A stretch of DNA of 64,000 nt from Siphonodentalium dalli. Lineage: Eukaryota > Mollusca > Scaphopoda > Gadilida > Siphonodentaliidae. The translations under genes and the position numbers were made by a program. Where the stretch lies: the NCBI GenBank assembly GCA_032622095.1, contig CP136064.1:252468484-252532483 (forward strand), written 5' to 3'. Below the pieces are notes generated by a model. The model saw only the letters and a program-made list of their open reading frames with translations. It did no database searches and was not told the DNA's origin. Below, piece after piece: positions 1 to 9,621 of this stretch (position 1 is its first letter; each line of letters begins with the position of its first letter).

Positions 1-30
1 ACAAACTGTTGAATAACGAATATAATGTCT

Positions 31-37
31 TATAAAA
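31..37 (+). promoter_or_regulatory. TATA-like box upstream of tRNA-Gly(CCC)
   Basis: TATAAAA lies 18-24 bp before the gene and is kept in every unit. Some lineages use upstream TATA elements for Pol III transcription of tRNA genes. The other four genes have no such box at this distance, so its role is uncertain. Confidence 0.3.
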
Positions 38-54
38 TGGTGTATTTATCGTAA

Positions 55-125
55 GCGCCGCTGGTGTAGTGGTATCATGCAAGATTCCCATTCTTGCGAC
101 CCGGGTTCGATTCCCGGGCGGCGCA
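55..125 (+). tRNA. tRNA-Gly(CCC), unit A1, type copy
   Basis: Decodes GGG. It is 71 nt with a seven-pair acceptor stem GCGCCGC/GCGGCGC, discriminator A and no encoded CCA. The D arm carries TGGTGTAGTGG (A box), the anticodon stem is CAAGA/TCTTG with loop TTCCCAT, and the T arm holds GGTTCGATTCC (B box). It closely resembles animal tRNA-Gly(CCC). A T5 run follows 8 nt downstream. Confidence 0.97.
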
Positions 126-132
126 TATCTAC

Positions 133-137
133 TTTTT
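133..137 (+). terminator. Pol III T5 terminator of tRNA-Gly(CCC)
   Basis: TTTTT on the coding strand 8 nt past the gene; the same run follows the Gly(CCC) genes of the other units. Confidence 0.7.
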
Positions 138-235
138 CAGTTAAATATGACAGGCCATAATTTAGCTGACATTTCTAATGGATTCAATTTTTAACAGAGG
201 AATGTCATTTTAGAAAACCACCATTTTTACCATGG

Positions 236-307
236 AGCAGAGTGGCGCAGTGGTAGCGTGCTGGGCCCATAACCCAGAGGTCCGAGGATCGAAACCTCGC
301 TCTGCTA
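236..307 (+). tRNA. Initiator tRNA-Met(CAT), unit A1, type copy
   Basis: Starts translation at AUG. It is 72 nt and shows eukaryotic initiator marks: an A1:U72 end pair, an anticodon stem CTGGG/CCCAG with three G:C pairs next to the loop, loop CCCATAA, and a T loop of ATCGAAAC type instead of TTCGANTC. The A box is TGGCGCAGTGG. A T4 run follows. Confidence 0.96.
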
Positions 308-310
308 ATA

Positions 311-314
311 TTTT
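311..314 (+). terminator. Pol III T4 terminator of iMet
   Basis: TTTT 4 nt past the gene end, present after each complete iMet copy. Confidence 0.6.
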
Positions 315-596
315 CGTCAAGGGGAGAGGAAGGAAGAATTATCACTTTGTTTGAAAGTAAATACAGTAAGAATGTGCGTGTGTGTTTTAATGTTTATATT
401 AAAATATGGTTTTATTTATTATTGCTAGCAAATTAAAAAAAAACGCTTCTTAAATGAATCGTGCACATGCATTTCAAGGGAGACTCGAAATGCATGACTT
501 GTCCAGTCTATCGTTATAATGTTCAAAGTCGCGTTGACTTCTCGACAACAAATGTGCTAGCTGCTCAAGAAGCTAAATTTGCGTTCATATCTCGCC

Positions 597-667
597 GCAT
601 CGGTGGTTCAGTGGTAGAATGCTCGCCTGCCACGCGGGCGACCCGGGTTCGATTCCCGGCCGATGCA
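597..667 (+). tRNA. tRNA-Gly(GCC), unit A1, type copy
   Basis: Decodes GGC and, by wobble, GGU. It is 71 nt with acceptor GCATCGG/CCGATGC and discriminator A. The D arm is TGGTTCAGTGG, the anticodon loop CTGCCAC, and the T arm GGTTCGATTCC. A T7 run follows. It is convergent with the Leu gene 161 bp away. Confidence 0.97.
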
Positions 668-674
668 AAATAAG

Positions 675-681
675 TTTTTTT
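675..681 (+). terminator. Pol III T7 terminator of tRNA-Gly(GCC)
   Basis: A run of seven T, 8 nt past the gene. Confidence 0.75.
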
Positions 682-817
682 CACTGATTTTGTTTGTGGA
701 TATCCACCTCATTTTGGACTATGCAGTTTAATTGGGAACTTGAGAAAAACAAATTTCATTGGCACATAAATTTGTTTAAAGAAAACGGACGGACTTGCGA
801 TTCGCATTTCATCGAGC

Positions 818-821
818 AAAA
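818..821 (-). terminator. Pol III T4 terminator of tRNA-Leu(CAG)
   Basis: AAAA on the plus strand, i.e. TTTT on the transcribed strand, 8 nt past the 3' end of Leu. Confidence 0.6.
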
Positions 822-828
822 TTACTGT

Positions 829-912
829 TGTCAGAAGTGGGATTCGAACCCACGCCGGGAAGACCCGACTGCGACCTGAAAGCAGCGCCTTAGACCACTC
901 GGCCATACTGAC
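829..912 (-). tRNA. tRNA-Leu(CAG), unit A1, damaged copy
   Basis: 84 nt with the long variable arm of a class II tRNA. Two bases differ from every other copy. Plus-strand 907 (C to A) breaks an acceptor-stem pair, and 881 (C to A) breaks the anticodon-stem pair next to the loop. The anticodon is still CAG. It is probably weakened or non-functional. Confidence 0.85.
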
Positions 913-1187
913 TACAGAAAGACTGCAACGGTATCCTGCTCAAAGTGAGACAATGGTATTGTGGATATATTTTAGTTCCCTTCTGGCTGTCGTTGCATTC
1001 TTAACGCACACATCCGATTGGTGATTTTTTGGTGGGTATATATATATGATAAATGTACGTGATTCTATATAGTTATATTATGGCTATTAAGTTTTCATAA
1101 ACAGGCCTTCTTGGTCATAAAACATAATTTTATATTTTGTTTTCAAATCAGCGAAAATGCGTTATGAAGAGCACTGTTTTCATTACT

Positions 1188-1260
1188 GTCCCAGTAGCTC
1201 AGCGGATAGAGCGCTGGACTTCTAATCCAGAGGCCGTGGGTTCGATCCCCACCTGTGATG
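1188..1260 (+). tRNA. tRNA-Arg(TCT), unit A1, acceptor mismatch
   Basis: 73 nt, decodes AGA/AGG. A G-to-T change at 1256 breaks a C:G pair of the acceptor stem; other copies read CTGGGAT here. Anticodon stem CTGGA/TCCAG and loop CTTCTAA are intact. Confidence 0.88.
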
Positions 1261-1268
1261 CACAGATA

Positions 1269-1273
1269 TTTTT
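1269..1273 (+). terminator. Pol III T5 terminator of tRNA-Arg(TCT)
   Basis: TTTTT 8 nt past the gene, conserved after Arg copies. Confidence 0.7.
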
Positions 1274-1384
1274 AAATCTTGGAATCAAAATTCGGTCGTC
1301 GTGCCTTGCTGACCTGCAAAGCGATTGTTGACAAACTGTTGAATAACGAATATAATGTCTTATAAAATGGTGTATTTATCGTAA

Positions 1385-1455
1385 GCGCCGCTGGTGTAGT
1401 GGTATCATGCAAGATTCCCATTCTTGCGACCCGGGTTCGATTCCCGGGCGGCGCA
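1385..1455 (+). tRNA. tRNA-Gly(CCC)
   Basis: A2, consensus. Confidence 0.95.
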
Positions 1456-1565
1456 TATCTACTTTTTCAGTTAAATATGACAGGCCATAATTTAGCTGAC
1501 ATTTCTAATGGATTCAATTTTTAACAGAGGAATGTCATTTTAGAAAACCACCATTTTTACCATGG

Positions 1566-1639
1566 AGCAGAGTGGCGCAGTGGTAGCGTGCTGGGCCCAT
1601 TTAACCCAGAGGTCCGAGGATCGAAACCTCGCTCTGCTA
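1566..1639 (+). tRNA. Initiator tRNA-Met variant, 9-nt anticodon loop
   Basis: A2. Two extra T within CCCATAA (about 1600-1602) give a 9-nt loop and a 74-nt gene. The stem is intact. Probably not a working initiator; shared with A3. Confidence 0.85.
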
Positions 1640-1928
1640 ATATTTTCGTCAAGGGGAGAGGAAGGAAGAATTATCACTTTGTTTGAAAGTAAATACAGTA
1701 AGAATGTGCGTGTGTGTTTTAATGTTTATATTAAAATATGGTTTTATTTATTATTGCTAGCAAATTAAAAAAAAACGCTTCTTAAATGAATCGTGCACAT
1801 GCATTTCAAGGGAGACTCGAAATGCATGACTTGTCCAGTCTATCGTTATAATGTTCAAAGTCGCGTTGACTTCTCGACAACAAATGTGCTAGCTGCTCAA
1901 GAATCTAAATTTGCGTTCATATCTCGCC

Positions 1929-1999
1929 GCATCGGTGGTTCAGTGGTAGAATGCTCGCCTGCCACGCGGGCGACCCGGGTTCGATTCCCGGCCGATGCA
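1929..1999 (+). tRNA. tRNA-Gly(GCC)
   Basis: A2, consensus. Confidence 0.95.
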
Positions 2000-2160
2000 A
2001 AATAAGTTTTTTTCACTGATTTTGTTTGTGGATATCCACCTCATTTTGGACTATGCAGTTTAATTGGGAACTTGAGAAAAACAAATTTCATTGGCACATA
2101 AATTTGTTTAAAGAAAACGGACGGACTTGCGATTCGCATTTCATCGAGCAAAATTACTGT

Positions 2161-2244
2161 TGTCAGAAGTGGGATTCGAACCCACGCCGGGAAGACCCGA
2201 CTGCGACCTGAACGCAGCGCCTTAGACCACTCGGCCATCCTGAC
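2161..2244 (-). tRNA. tRNA-Leu(CAG), type copy
   Basis: Unit A2. Decodes CUG. It is 84 nt with acceptor GTCAGGA paired to TTCTGAC (one G:U) and discriminator A. The A box is TGGCCGAGTGG, the anticodon stem CTGCG/CGCAG with loop TTCAGGT. A long class II variable arm precedes the GGTTCGAATCC B box. It is transcribed against the other four genes of the unit. Confidence 0.97.
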
Positions 2245-2519
2245 TACAGAAAGACTGCAACGGTATCCTGCTCAAAGTGAGACAATGGTATTGTGGATAT
2301 ATTTTAGTTCCCTTCTGGCTGTCGTTGCATTCTTAACGCACACATCCGATTGCTGATTTTTTGGTGGGTATATATATATGATAAATGTACGTGATTCTAT
2401 ATAGTTATATTATGGCTATTAAGTTTTCATAAACAGGCCTTCTTGGTCATAAAACATAATTTTATATTTTGTTTTCAAATCAGCGAAAATGCGTTATGAA
2501 GAGCACTGTTTTCATTACT

Positions 2520-2592
2520 GTCCCAGTAGCTCAGCGGATAGAGCGCTGGACTTCTAATCCAGAGGCCGTGGGTTCGATCCCCACCTGGGATG
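2520..2592 (+). tRNA. tRNA-Arg(TCT), type copy
   Basis: Unit A2. Decodes AGA (and AGG by wobble). It is 73 nt with acceptor GTCCCAG/CTGGGAT ending in a G:U pair, and discriminator G. The A box is TAGCTCAGCGG, the anticodon loop CTTCTAA on stem CTGGA/TCCAG, and the B box GGTTCGATCCC. No intron. Confidence 0.96.
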
Positions 2593-2716
2593 CACAGATA
2601 TTTTTAAATCTTGGAATCAAAATTCGGTCGTCGTGCCTTGCTGACCTGCAAAGCGATTGTTGACAAACTGTTGAATAACGAATATAATGTCTTATAAAAT
2701 GGTGTATTTATCGTAA

Positions 2717-2787
2717 GCGCCGCTGGTGTAGTGGTATCATGCAAGATTCCCATTCTTGCGACCCGGGTTCGATTCCCGGGCGGCGCA
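2717..2787 (+). tRNA. tRNA-Gly(CCC)
   Basis: A3, consensus. Confidence 0.95.
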
Positions 2788-2897
2788 TATCTACTTTTTC
2801 AGTTAAATATGACAGGCCATAATTTAGCTGACATTTCTAATGGATTCAATTTTTAACAGAGGAATGTCATTTTAGAAAACCACCATTTTTACCATGG

Positions 2898-2971
2898 AGC
2901 AGAGTGGCGCAGTGGTAGCGTGCTGGGCCCATTTAACCCAGAGGTCCGAGGATCGAAACCTCGCTCTGCTA
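2898..2971 (+). tRNA. Initiator tRNA-Met variant, 9-nt anticodon loop
   Basis: A3. Same TT insertion as A2 (about 2932-2934), 74 nt. Confidence 0.85.
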
Positions 2972-3260
2972 ATATTTTCGTCAAGGGGAGAGGAAGGAAG
3001 AATTATCACTTTGTTTGAAAGTAAATACAGTAAGAATGTGCGTGTGTGTTTTAATGTTTATATTAAAATATGGTTTTATTTATTATTGCTAGCAAATTAA
3101 AAAAAAACGCTTCTTAAATGAATCGTGCACATGCATTTCAAGGGAGACTCGAAATGCATGACTTGTCCAGTCTATCGTTATAATGTTCAAAGTCGCGTTG
3201 ACTTCTCGACAACAAATGTGCTAGCTGCTCAAGAAGCTAAATTTGCGTTCATATCTCGCC

Positions 3261-3331
3261 GCATCGGTGGTTCAGTGGTAGAATGCTCGCCTGCCACGCG
3301 GGCGACCCGGGTTCCACTCCCGGCCGATGCA
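3261..3331 (+). tRNA. tRNA-Gly(GCC), damaged B box
   Basis: A3. G-to-C at 3315 and T-to-C at 3317 change TTCGATT to TTCCACT. The first hits an invariant T-loop and B-box base, so transcription by TFIIIC is probably impaired. Confidence 0.85.
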
Positions 3332-3492
3332 AAATAAGTTTTTTTCACTGATTTTGTTTGTGGATATCCACCTCATTTTGGACTATGCAGTTTAATTGGG
3401 AACTTGAGAAAAACAAATTTCATTGGCACATAAATTTGTTTAAAGAAAACGGACGGACTTGCGATTCGCATTTCATCGAGCAAAATTACTGT

Positions 3493-3576
3493 TGTCAGAA
3501 GTGGGATTCGAACCCACGCCGGGAAGACCCGACTGCGACCTGAACGCAGCGCCTTAGACCACTCGGCCATCCTGAC
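3493..3576 (-). tRNA. tRNA-Leu(CAG)
   Basis: A3, consensus. Confidence 0.95.
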
Positions 3577-3851
3577 TACAGAAAGACTGCAACGGTATCC
3601 TGCTCAAAGTGAGACAATGGTATTGTGGATATATTTTAGTTCCCTTCTGGCTGTCGTTGCATTTTTAACGCACACATCCGATTGCTGATTTTTTGGTGGG
3701 TATATATATATGATAAATGTACGTGATTCTATATAGTTATATTATGGCTATTAAGTTTTCATAAACAGGCCTTCTTGGTCATAAAACATAATTTTATATT
3801 TTGTTTTCAAATCAGCGAAAATGCGTTATGAAGAGCACTGTTTTCATTACT

Positions 3852-3924
3852 GTCCCAGTAGCTCAGCGGATAGAGCGCTGGACTTCTAATCCAGAGGCCG
3901 TGGGTTCGATCCCCACCTGGGCTG
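3852..3924 (+). tRNA. tRNA-Arg(TCT), acceptor mismatch
   Basis: A3. A-to-C at 3922 breaks the second acceptor pair. Confidence 0.88.
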
Positions 3925-4048
3925 CACAGATATTTTTAAATCTTGGAATTAAAATTCGGTCGTCGTGCCTTGCTGACCTGCAAAGCGATTGTTGACAAAC
4001 TGTTGAATAACGAATATAATGTCTTATAAAATGGTGTATTTATCGTAA

Positions 4049-4119
4049 GCGCCGCTGGTGTAGTGGTATCATGCAAGATTCCCATTCTTGAGACCCGGGT
4101 TCGATTCCCGGGCGGCGCA
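4049..4119 (+). tRNA. tRNA-Gly(CCC)
   Basis: A4. C-to-A at 4091, just after the anticodon stem; probably mild. Confidence 0.92.
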
Positions 4120-4229
4120 TATCTACTTTTTCAGTTAAATATGACAGGCCATAATTTAGCTGACATTTCTAATGGATTCAATTTTTAACAGAGGAATGTC
4201 ATTTTAGAAAACCACCATTTTTGCCATGG

Positions 4230-4301
4230 AGCAGAGTGGCGCAGTGGTAGCGTGCTGGGCCCATAACCCAGAGGTCCGAGGATCGAAACCTCGCTCTGCT
4301 A
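4230..4301 (+). tRNA. Initiator tRNA-Met(CAT)
   Basis: A4, consensus. Confidence 0.95.
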
Positions 4302-4590
4302 ATATTTTCGTCAAGGGGAGAGGAAGGAAGAATTATCACTTTGTTTGAAAGTAAATACAGTAAGAATGTGCGTGTGTGTTTTAATGTTTATATTAAAATA
4401 TGGTTTTATTTATTATTGCTAGCAAATTAAAAAAAAACGCTTCTTAAATGAATCGTGCACATGCATTTCAAGGGAGACTCGAAATGCATGACTTGTCCAG
4501 TCTATCGTTATAATGTTCAAAGTCGCGTTGACTTCTCGACAACAAATGTGCTAGCTGCTCAAGAAGCTAAATTTGCGTTCATATCTCGCC

Positions 4591-4661
4591 GCATCGGTGG
4601 TTCAGTGGTAGAATGCTCGCCTGCCACGCGGGCGACCCGGGTTCGATTCCCGGCCGATGCA
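4591..4661 (+). tRNA. tRNA-Gly(GCC)
   Basis: A4, consensus. Confidence 0.95.
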
Positions 4662-4822
4662 AAATAAGTTTTTTTCACTGATTTTGTTTGTGGATATCCA
4701 CCTCATTTTGGACTATGCAGTTTAATTGGGAACTTGAGAAAAACAAATTTCATTGGCACATAAATTTGTTTAAAGAAAACGGACGGACTTGCGATTCGCA
4801 TTTCATCGAGCAAAATTACTGT

Positions 4823-4906
4823 TGTCAGAAGTGGGATTCGAACCCACGCCGGGAAGACCCGACTGCGACCTGAACGCAGCGCCTTAGACCACTCGGCCAT
4901 CCTGAC
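4823..4906 (-). tRNA. tRNA-Leu(CAG)
   Basis: A4, consensus. Confidence 0.95.
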
Positions 4907-5181
4907 TACAGAAAGACTGCAACGGTATCCTGCTCAAAGTGAGACAATGGTATTGTGGATATATTTTAGTTCCCTTCTGGCTGTCGTTGCATTCTTAACG
5001 CACACATCCGATTGCTGATTTTTTGGTGGGTATATATATATGATAAATGTACGTGATTCTATATAGTTATATTATGGCTATTAAGTTTTCATAAACAGGC
5101 CTTCTTGGTCATAAAACATAATTTTATATTTTGTTTTCAAATCAGCGAAAATGCGTTATGAAGAGCACTGTTTTCATTACT

Positions 5182-5254
5182 GTCCCAGTAGCTCAGCGGA
5201 TAGAGCGCTGGACTTCTAATCCAGAGGCCGTGGGTTCGATCCCCACCTGGGATG
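5182..5254 (+). tRNA. tRNA-Arg(TCT)
   Basis: A4, consensus. Confidence 0.95.
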
Positions 5255-5378
5255 CACAGATATTTTTAAATCTTGGAATCAAAATTCGGTCGTCGTGCCT
5301 TGCTGACCTGCAAAGCGATTGTTGACAAACTGTTGAATAACGAATATAATGTCTTATAAAATGGTGTATTTATCGTAA

Positions 5379-5449
5379 GCGCCGCTGGTGTAGTGGTATC
5401 ATGCAAGATTCCCATTCTTGCGACCCGGGTTCGATTCCCGGGCGGCGCA
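5379..5449 (+). tRNA. tRNA-Gly(CCC)
   Basis: A5, consensus. Confidence 0.95.
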
Positions 5450-5559
5450 TATCTACTTTTTCAGTTAAATATGACAGGCCATAATTTAGCTGACATTTCT
5501 AATGGATTCAATTTTTAACAGAGGAATGTCATTTTAGAAAACCACCATTTTTACCATGG

Positions 5560-5631
5560 AGCAGAGTGGCGCAGTGGTAGCGTGCTGGGCCCATAACCCA
5601 GAGGTCCGAGGATCGAAACCTCGCTCTGCTA
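5560..5631 (+). tRNA. Initiator tRNA-Met(CAT)
   Basis: A5, consensus. Confidence 0.95.
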
Positions 5632-5920
5632 ATATTTTCGTCAAGGGGAGAGGAAGGAAGAATTATCACTTTGTTTGAAAGTAAATACAGTAAGAATGTG
5701 CGTGTGTGTTTTAATGTTTATATTAAAATATGGTTTTATTTATTATTGCTAGCAAATTAAAAAAAAACGCTTCTTAAATGATTCGTGCACATGCATTTCA
5801 AGGGAGACTCGAAATGCATGACTTGTCCAGTCTATCGTTATAAAGTTCAAAGTCGCGTTGACTTCTCGACAACAAATGTGCTAGCTGCTCAAGAAGCTAA
5901 ATTTGCGTTCATATCTCGCC

Positions 5921-5991
5921 GCATCGGTGGTTCAGTGGTAGAATGCTCGCCTGCCACGCGGGCGACCCGGGTTCGATTCCCGGCCGATGCA
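5921..5991 (+). tRNA. tRNA-Gly(GCC)
   Basis: A5, consensus. Confidence 0.95.
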
Positions 5992-6152
5992 AAATAAGTT
6001 TTTTTCACTGATTTTGTTTGTGGATATCCACCTCATTTTGGACTATGCAGTTTAATTGGGAACTTGAGAAAAACAAATTTCATTGGCACATAAATTTGTT
6101 TAAAGAAAACGGACGGACTTGCGATTCGCATTTCATCGAGCAAAATTACTGT

Positions 6153-6236
6153 TGTCAGAAGTGGGATTCGAACCCACGCCGGGAAGACCCGACTGCGACC
6201 TGAACGCAGCGCCTTAGACCACTCGGCCATCCTGAC
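6153..6236 (-). tRNA. tRNA-Leu(CAG)
   Basis: A5, consensus. Confidence 0.95.
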
Positions 6237-6511
6237 TACAGAAAGACTGCAACGGTATCCTGCTCAAAGTGAGACAATGGTATTGTGGATATATTTTAGT
6301 TCCCTTCTGGCTGTCGTTGCATTCTTAACACACACATCCGATTGCTGATTTTTTGGTGGGTATATATATATGATAAATGTACGTGATTCTATATAGTTAT
6401 ATTATGGCTATTAAGTTTTCATAAACAGGCCTTCTTGGTCATAAAACATAATTTTATATTTTGTTTTCAAATCAGCGAAAATGCGTTATGAAGAGCACTG
6501 TTTTCATTACT

Positions 6512-6584
6512 GTCCCAGTAGCTCAGCGGATAGAGCGCTGGACTTCTAATCCAGAGGCCGTGGGTTCGATCCCCACCTGGGATG
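6512..6584 (+). tRNA. tRNA-Arg(TCT)
   Basis: A5, consensus. Confidence 0.95.
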
Positions 6585-6708
6585 CACAGATATTTTTAAA
6601 TCTTGGAATCAAAATTCGGTCGTCGTGCCTTGCTGACCTGCAAAGCGATTGTTGACAAACTGTTGAATAACGAATATAATGTCTTATAAAATGGTGTATT
6701 TATCGTAA

Positions 6709-6779
6709 GCGCCGCTGGTGTAGTGGTATCATGCAAGATTCCCATTCTTGCGACCCGGGTTCGATTCCCGGGCGGCGCA
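6709..6779 (+). tRNA. tRNA-Gly(CCC)
   Basis: A6, consensus. Confidence 0.95.
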
Positions 6780-6889
6780 TATCTACTTTTTCAGTTAAAT
6801 ATGACAGGCCATAATTTAGCTGACATTTCTAATGGATTCAATTTTTAACAGAGGAATGTCATTTTAGAAAACCACCATTTTTGCCATGG

Positions 6890-6961
6890 AGCAGAGTGGC
6901 GCAGTGGTAGCGTGCTGGGCCCATAACCCAGAGGTCCGAGGATCGAAACCTCGCTCTGCTA
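6890..6961 (+). tRNA. Initiator tRNA-Met(CAT)
   Basis: A6, consensus. Confidence 0.95.
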
Positions 6962-7250
6962 ATATTTTCGTCAAGGGGAGAGGAAGGAAGAATTATCACT
7001 TTGTTTGAAAGTAAATACAGTAAGAATGTGCGTGTGTGTTTTAATGTTTATATTAAAATATGGTTTTATTTATTATTGCTAGCAAATTAAAAAAAAACGC
7101 TTCTTAAATGAATCGTGCACATGCATTTCAAGGGAGACTCGAAATGCATGACTTGTCCAGTCTATCGTTATAATGTTCAAAGTCGCGTTGACTTCTCGAC
7201 AACAAATGTGCTAGCTGCTCAAGAAGCTAAATTTGCGTTCATATCTCGCC

Positions 7251-7321
7251 GCATCGGTGGTTCAGTGGTAGAATGCTCGCCTGCCACGCGGGCGACCCGG
7301 GTTCGACTCCCGGCCGATGCA
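7251..7321 (+). tRNA. tRNA-Gly(GCC)
   Basis: A6. T-to-C at 7307 gives GGTTCGACTCC, still a normal B box. Confidence 0.94.
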
Positions 7322-7482
7322 AAATAAGTTTTTTTCACTGATTTTGTTTGTGGATATCCACCTCATTTTGGACTATGCAGTTTAATTGGGAACTTGAGAA
7401 AAACAAATTTCATTGGCACATAAATTTGTTTAAAGAAAACGGACGGACTTGCGATTCGCATTTCATCGAGCAAAATTACTGT

Positions 7483-7566
7483 TGTCAGAAGTGGGATTCG
7501 AACCCACGCCGGGAAGACCCGACTGCGACCTGAACGCAGCGCCTTAGACCACTCGGCCATCCTGAC
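7483..7566 (-). tRNA. tRNA-Leu(CAG)
   Basis: A6, consensus. Confidence 0.95.
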
Positions 7567-7841
7567 TACAGAAAGACTGCAACGGTATCCTGCTCAAAGT
7601 GAGACAATGGTATTGTGGATATATTTTAGTTCCCTTCTGGCTGTCGTTGCATTCTTAACGCACACATCCGATTGCTGATTTTTTGGTGGGTATATATATA
7701 TGATAAATGTACGTGATTATATATAGTTATATTATGGCTATTAAGTTTTCATAAACAGGCCTTCTTGGTCATAAAACATAATTTTATATTTTGTTTTCAA
7801 ATCAGCGAAAATGCGTTATGAAGAGCACTGTTTTCATTACT

Positions 7842-7914
7842 GTCCCAGTAGCTCAGCGGATAGAGCGCTGGACTTCTAATCCAGAGGCCGTGGGTTCGAT
7901 CCCCACCTGGGATG
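7842..7914 (+). tRNA. tRNA-Arg(TCT)
   Basis: A6, consensus. Confidence 0.95.
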
Positions 7915-8038
7915 CACAGATATTTTTAAATCTTGGAATCAAAATTCGGTCGTCGTGCCTTGCTGACCTGCAAAGCGATTGTTGACAAACTGTTGAATAA
8001 CGAATATAATGTCTTATAAAATGGTGTATTTATCGTAA

Positions 8039-8109
8039 GCGCCGCTGGTGTAGTGGTATCATGCAAGATTCCAATTCTTGCGACCCGGGTTCGATTCCCG
8101 GGCGGCGCA
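8039..8109 (+). tRNA. tRNA-Gly body with CCA (Trp) anticodon
   Basis: A7. A single C-to-A at 8073 changes the loop from TTCCCAT to TTCCAAT, so the anticodon (8071-8073) reads CCA, which pairs with UGG (Trp). All other bases match the Gly(CCC) consensus, including promoter boxes and stems. If expressed and still charged with Gly it would misread UGG as Gly; it may equally be silent. Confidence 0.9.
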
Positions 8110-8219
8110 TATCTACTTTTTCAGTTAAATATGACAGGCCATAATTTAGCTGACATTTCTAATGGATTCAATTTTTAACAGAGGAATGTCATTTTAGAAA
8201 ACCACCATTTTTACCATGG

Positions 8220-8291
8220 AGCAGAGTGGCGCAGTGGTAGCGTGCTGGGCCCATAACCCAGAGGTCCGAGGATCGAAACCTCGCTCTGCTA
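8220..8291 (+). tRNA. Initiator tRNA-Met(CAT)
   Basis: A7, consensus. Confidence 0.95.
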
Positions 8292-8580
8292 ATATTTTCG
8301 TCAAGGGGAGAGGAAGGAAGAATTATCACTTTGTTTGAAAGTAAATACAGTAAGAATGTGCGTGTGTGTTTTAATGTTTATATTAAAATATGGTTTTATT
8401 TATTATTGCTAGCAAATTTAAAAAAAACGCTTCTTAAATGAATCGTGCACATGCATTTCAAGGGAGACTCGAAATGCATGACTTGTCCAGTCTATCGTTA
8501 TAAAGTTCAAAGTCGCGTTGACTTCTCGACAACAAATGTGCTAGCTGCTCAAGAAGCTAAATTTGCGTTCATATCTCGCC

Positions 8581-8651
8581 GCATCGGTGGTTCAGTGGTA
8601 GAATGCTCGCCTGCCACGCGGGCGACCCGGGTTCGATTCCCGGCCGATGCA
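8581..8651 (+). tRNA. tRNA-Gly(GCC)
   Basis: A7, consensus. Confidence 0.95.
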
Positions 8652-8812
8652 AAATAAGTTTTTTTCACTGATTTTGTTTGTGGATATCCACCTCATTTTG
8701 GACTATGCAGTTTAATTGGGAACTTGAGAAAAACAAATTTCATTGGCACATAAATTTGTTTAAAGAAAACGGACGGACTTGCGATTCGCATTTCATCGAG
8801 CAAAATTACTGT

Positions 8813-8896
8813 TGTCAGAAGTGGGATTCGAACCCACGCCGGGAAGACCCGACTGCGACCTGAACGCAGCGCCTTAGACCACTCGGCCATCCTGAC
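8813..8896 (-). tRNA. tRNA-Leu(CAG)
   Basis: A7, consensus. Confidence 0.95.
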
Positions 8897-9171
8897 TACA
8901 GAAAGACTGCAACGGTATCCTGCTCAAAGTGAGACAATGGTATTGTGGATATATTTTAGTTCCCTTCTGGCTGTCGTTGCATTCTTAACGCACACATCCG
9001 ATTGCTGATTTTTTGGTGGGTATATATATATGATAAATGTACGTGATTCTATATAGTTATATTATGGCTATTAAGTTTTCATAAACAGGCCTTCTTGGTC
9101 ATAAAACATAATTTTATATTTTGTTTTCAAATCAGCGAAAATGCGTTATGAAGAGCACTGTTTTCATTACT

Positions 9172-9244
9172 GTCCCAGTAGCTCAGCGGATAGAGCGCTG
9201 GACTTCTAATCCAGAGGCCGTGGGTTCGATCCCCACCTGGGATG
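9172..9244 (+). tRNA. tRNA-Arg(TCT)
   Basis: A7, consensus. Confidence 0.95.
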
Positions 9245-9368
9245 CACAGATATTTTTAAATCTTGGAATCAAAATTCGGTCGTCGTGCCTTGCTGACCTG
9301 CAAAGCGATTGTTGACAAACTGTTGAATAACGAATATAATGTCTTATAAAATGGTGTATTTATCGTAA

Positions 9369-9439
9369 GCGCCGCTGGTGTAGTGGTATCATGCAAGATT
9401 CCCATTCTTGCGACCCGGGTTCGATTCCCGGGCGGCGCA
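9369..9439 (+). tRNA. tRNA-Gly(CCC)
   Basis: A8, consensus. Confidence 0.95.
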
Positions 9440-9549
9440 TATCTACTTTTTCAGTTAAATATGACAGGCCATAATTTAGCTGACATTTCTAATGGATTCA
9501 ATTTTTAACAGAGGAATGTCATTTTAGAAAACCACCATTTTTACCATGG

Positions 9550-9621
9550 AGCAGAGTGGCGCAGTGGTAGCGTGCTGGGCCCATAACCCAGAGGTCCGAG
9601 GATCGAAACCTCGCTCTGCTA
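9550..9621 (+). tRNA. Initiator tRNA-Met(CAT)
   Basis: A8, consensus. Confidence 0.95.

Noticed and set aside
461-673. Repeated 70-codon ORF beginning MHMHFKG
   Set aside because: Ends by translating tRNA-Gly(GCC); frameshifted in some units (e.g. B4), substitutions are not synonymous-biased.
694-879. Repeated 61-codon ORF MWISTSFW
   Set aside because: Antisense reading through tRNA-Leu; conserved only because the unit is.
1137-1331. Repeated 64-codon ORF MFSNQRKC
   Set aside because: Translates tRNA-Arg and spacer.
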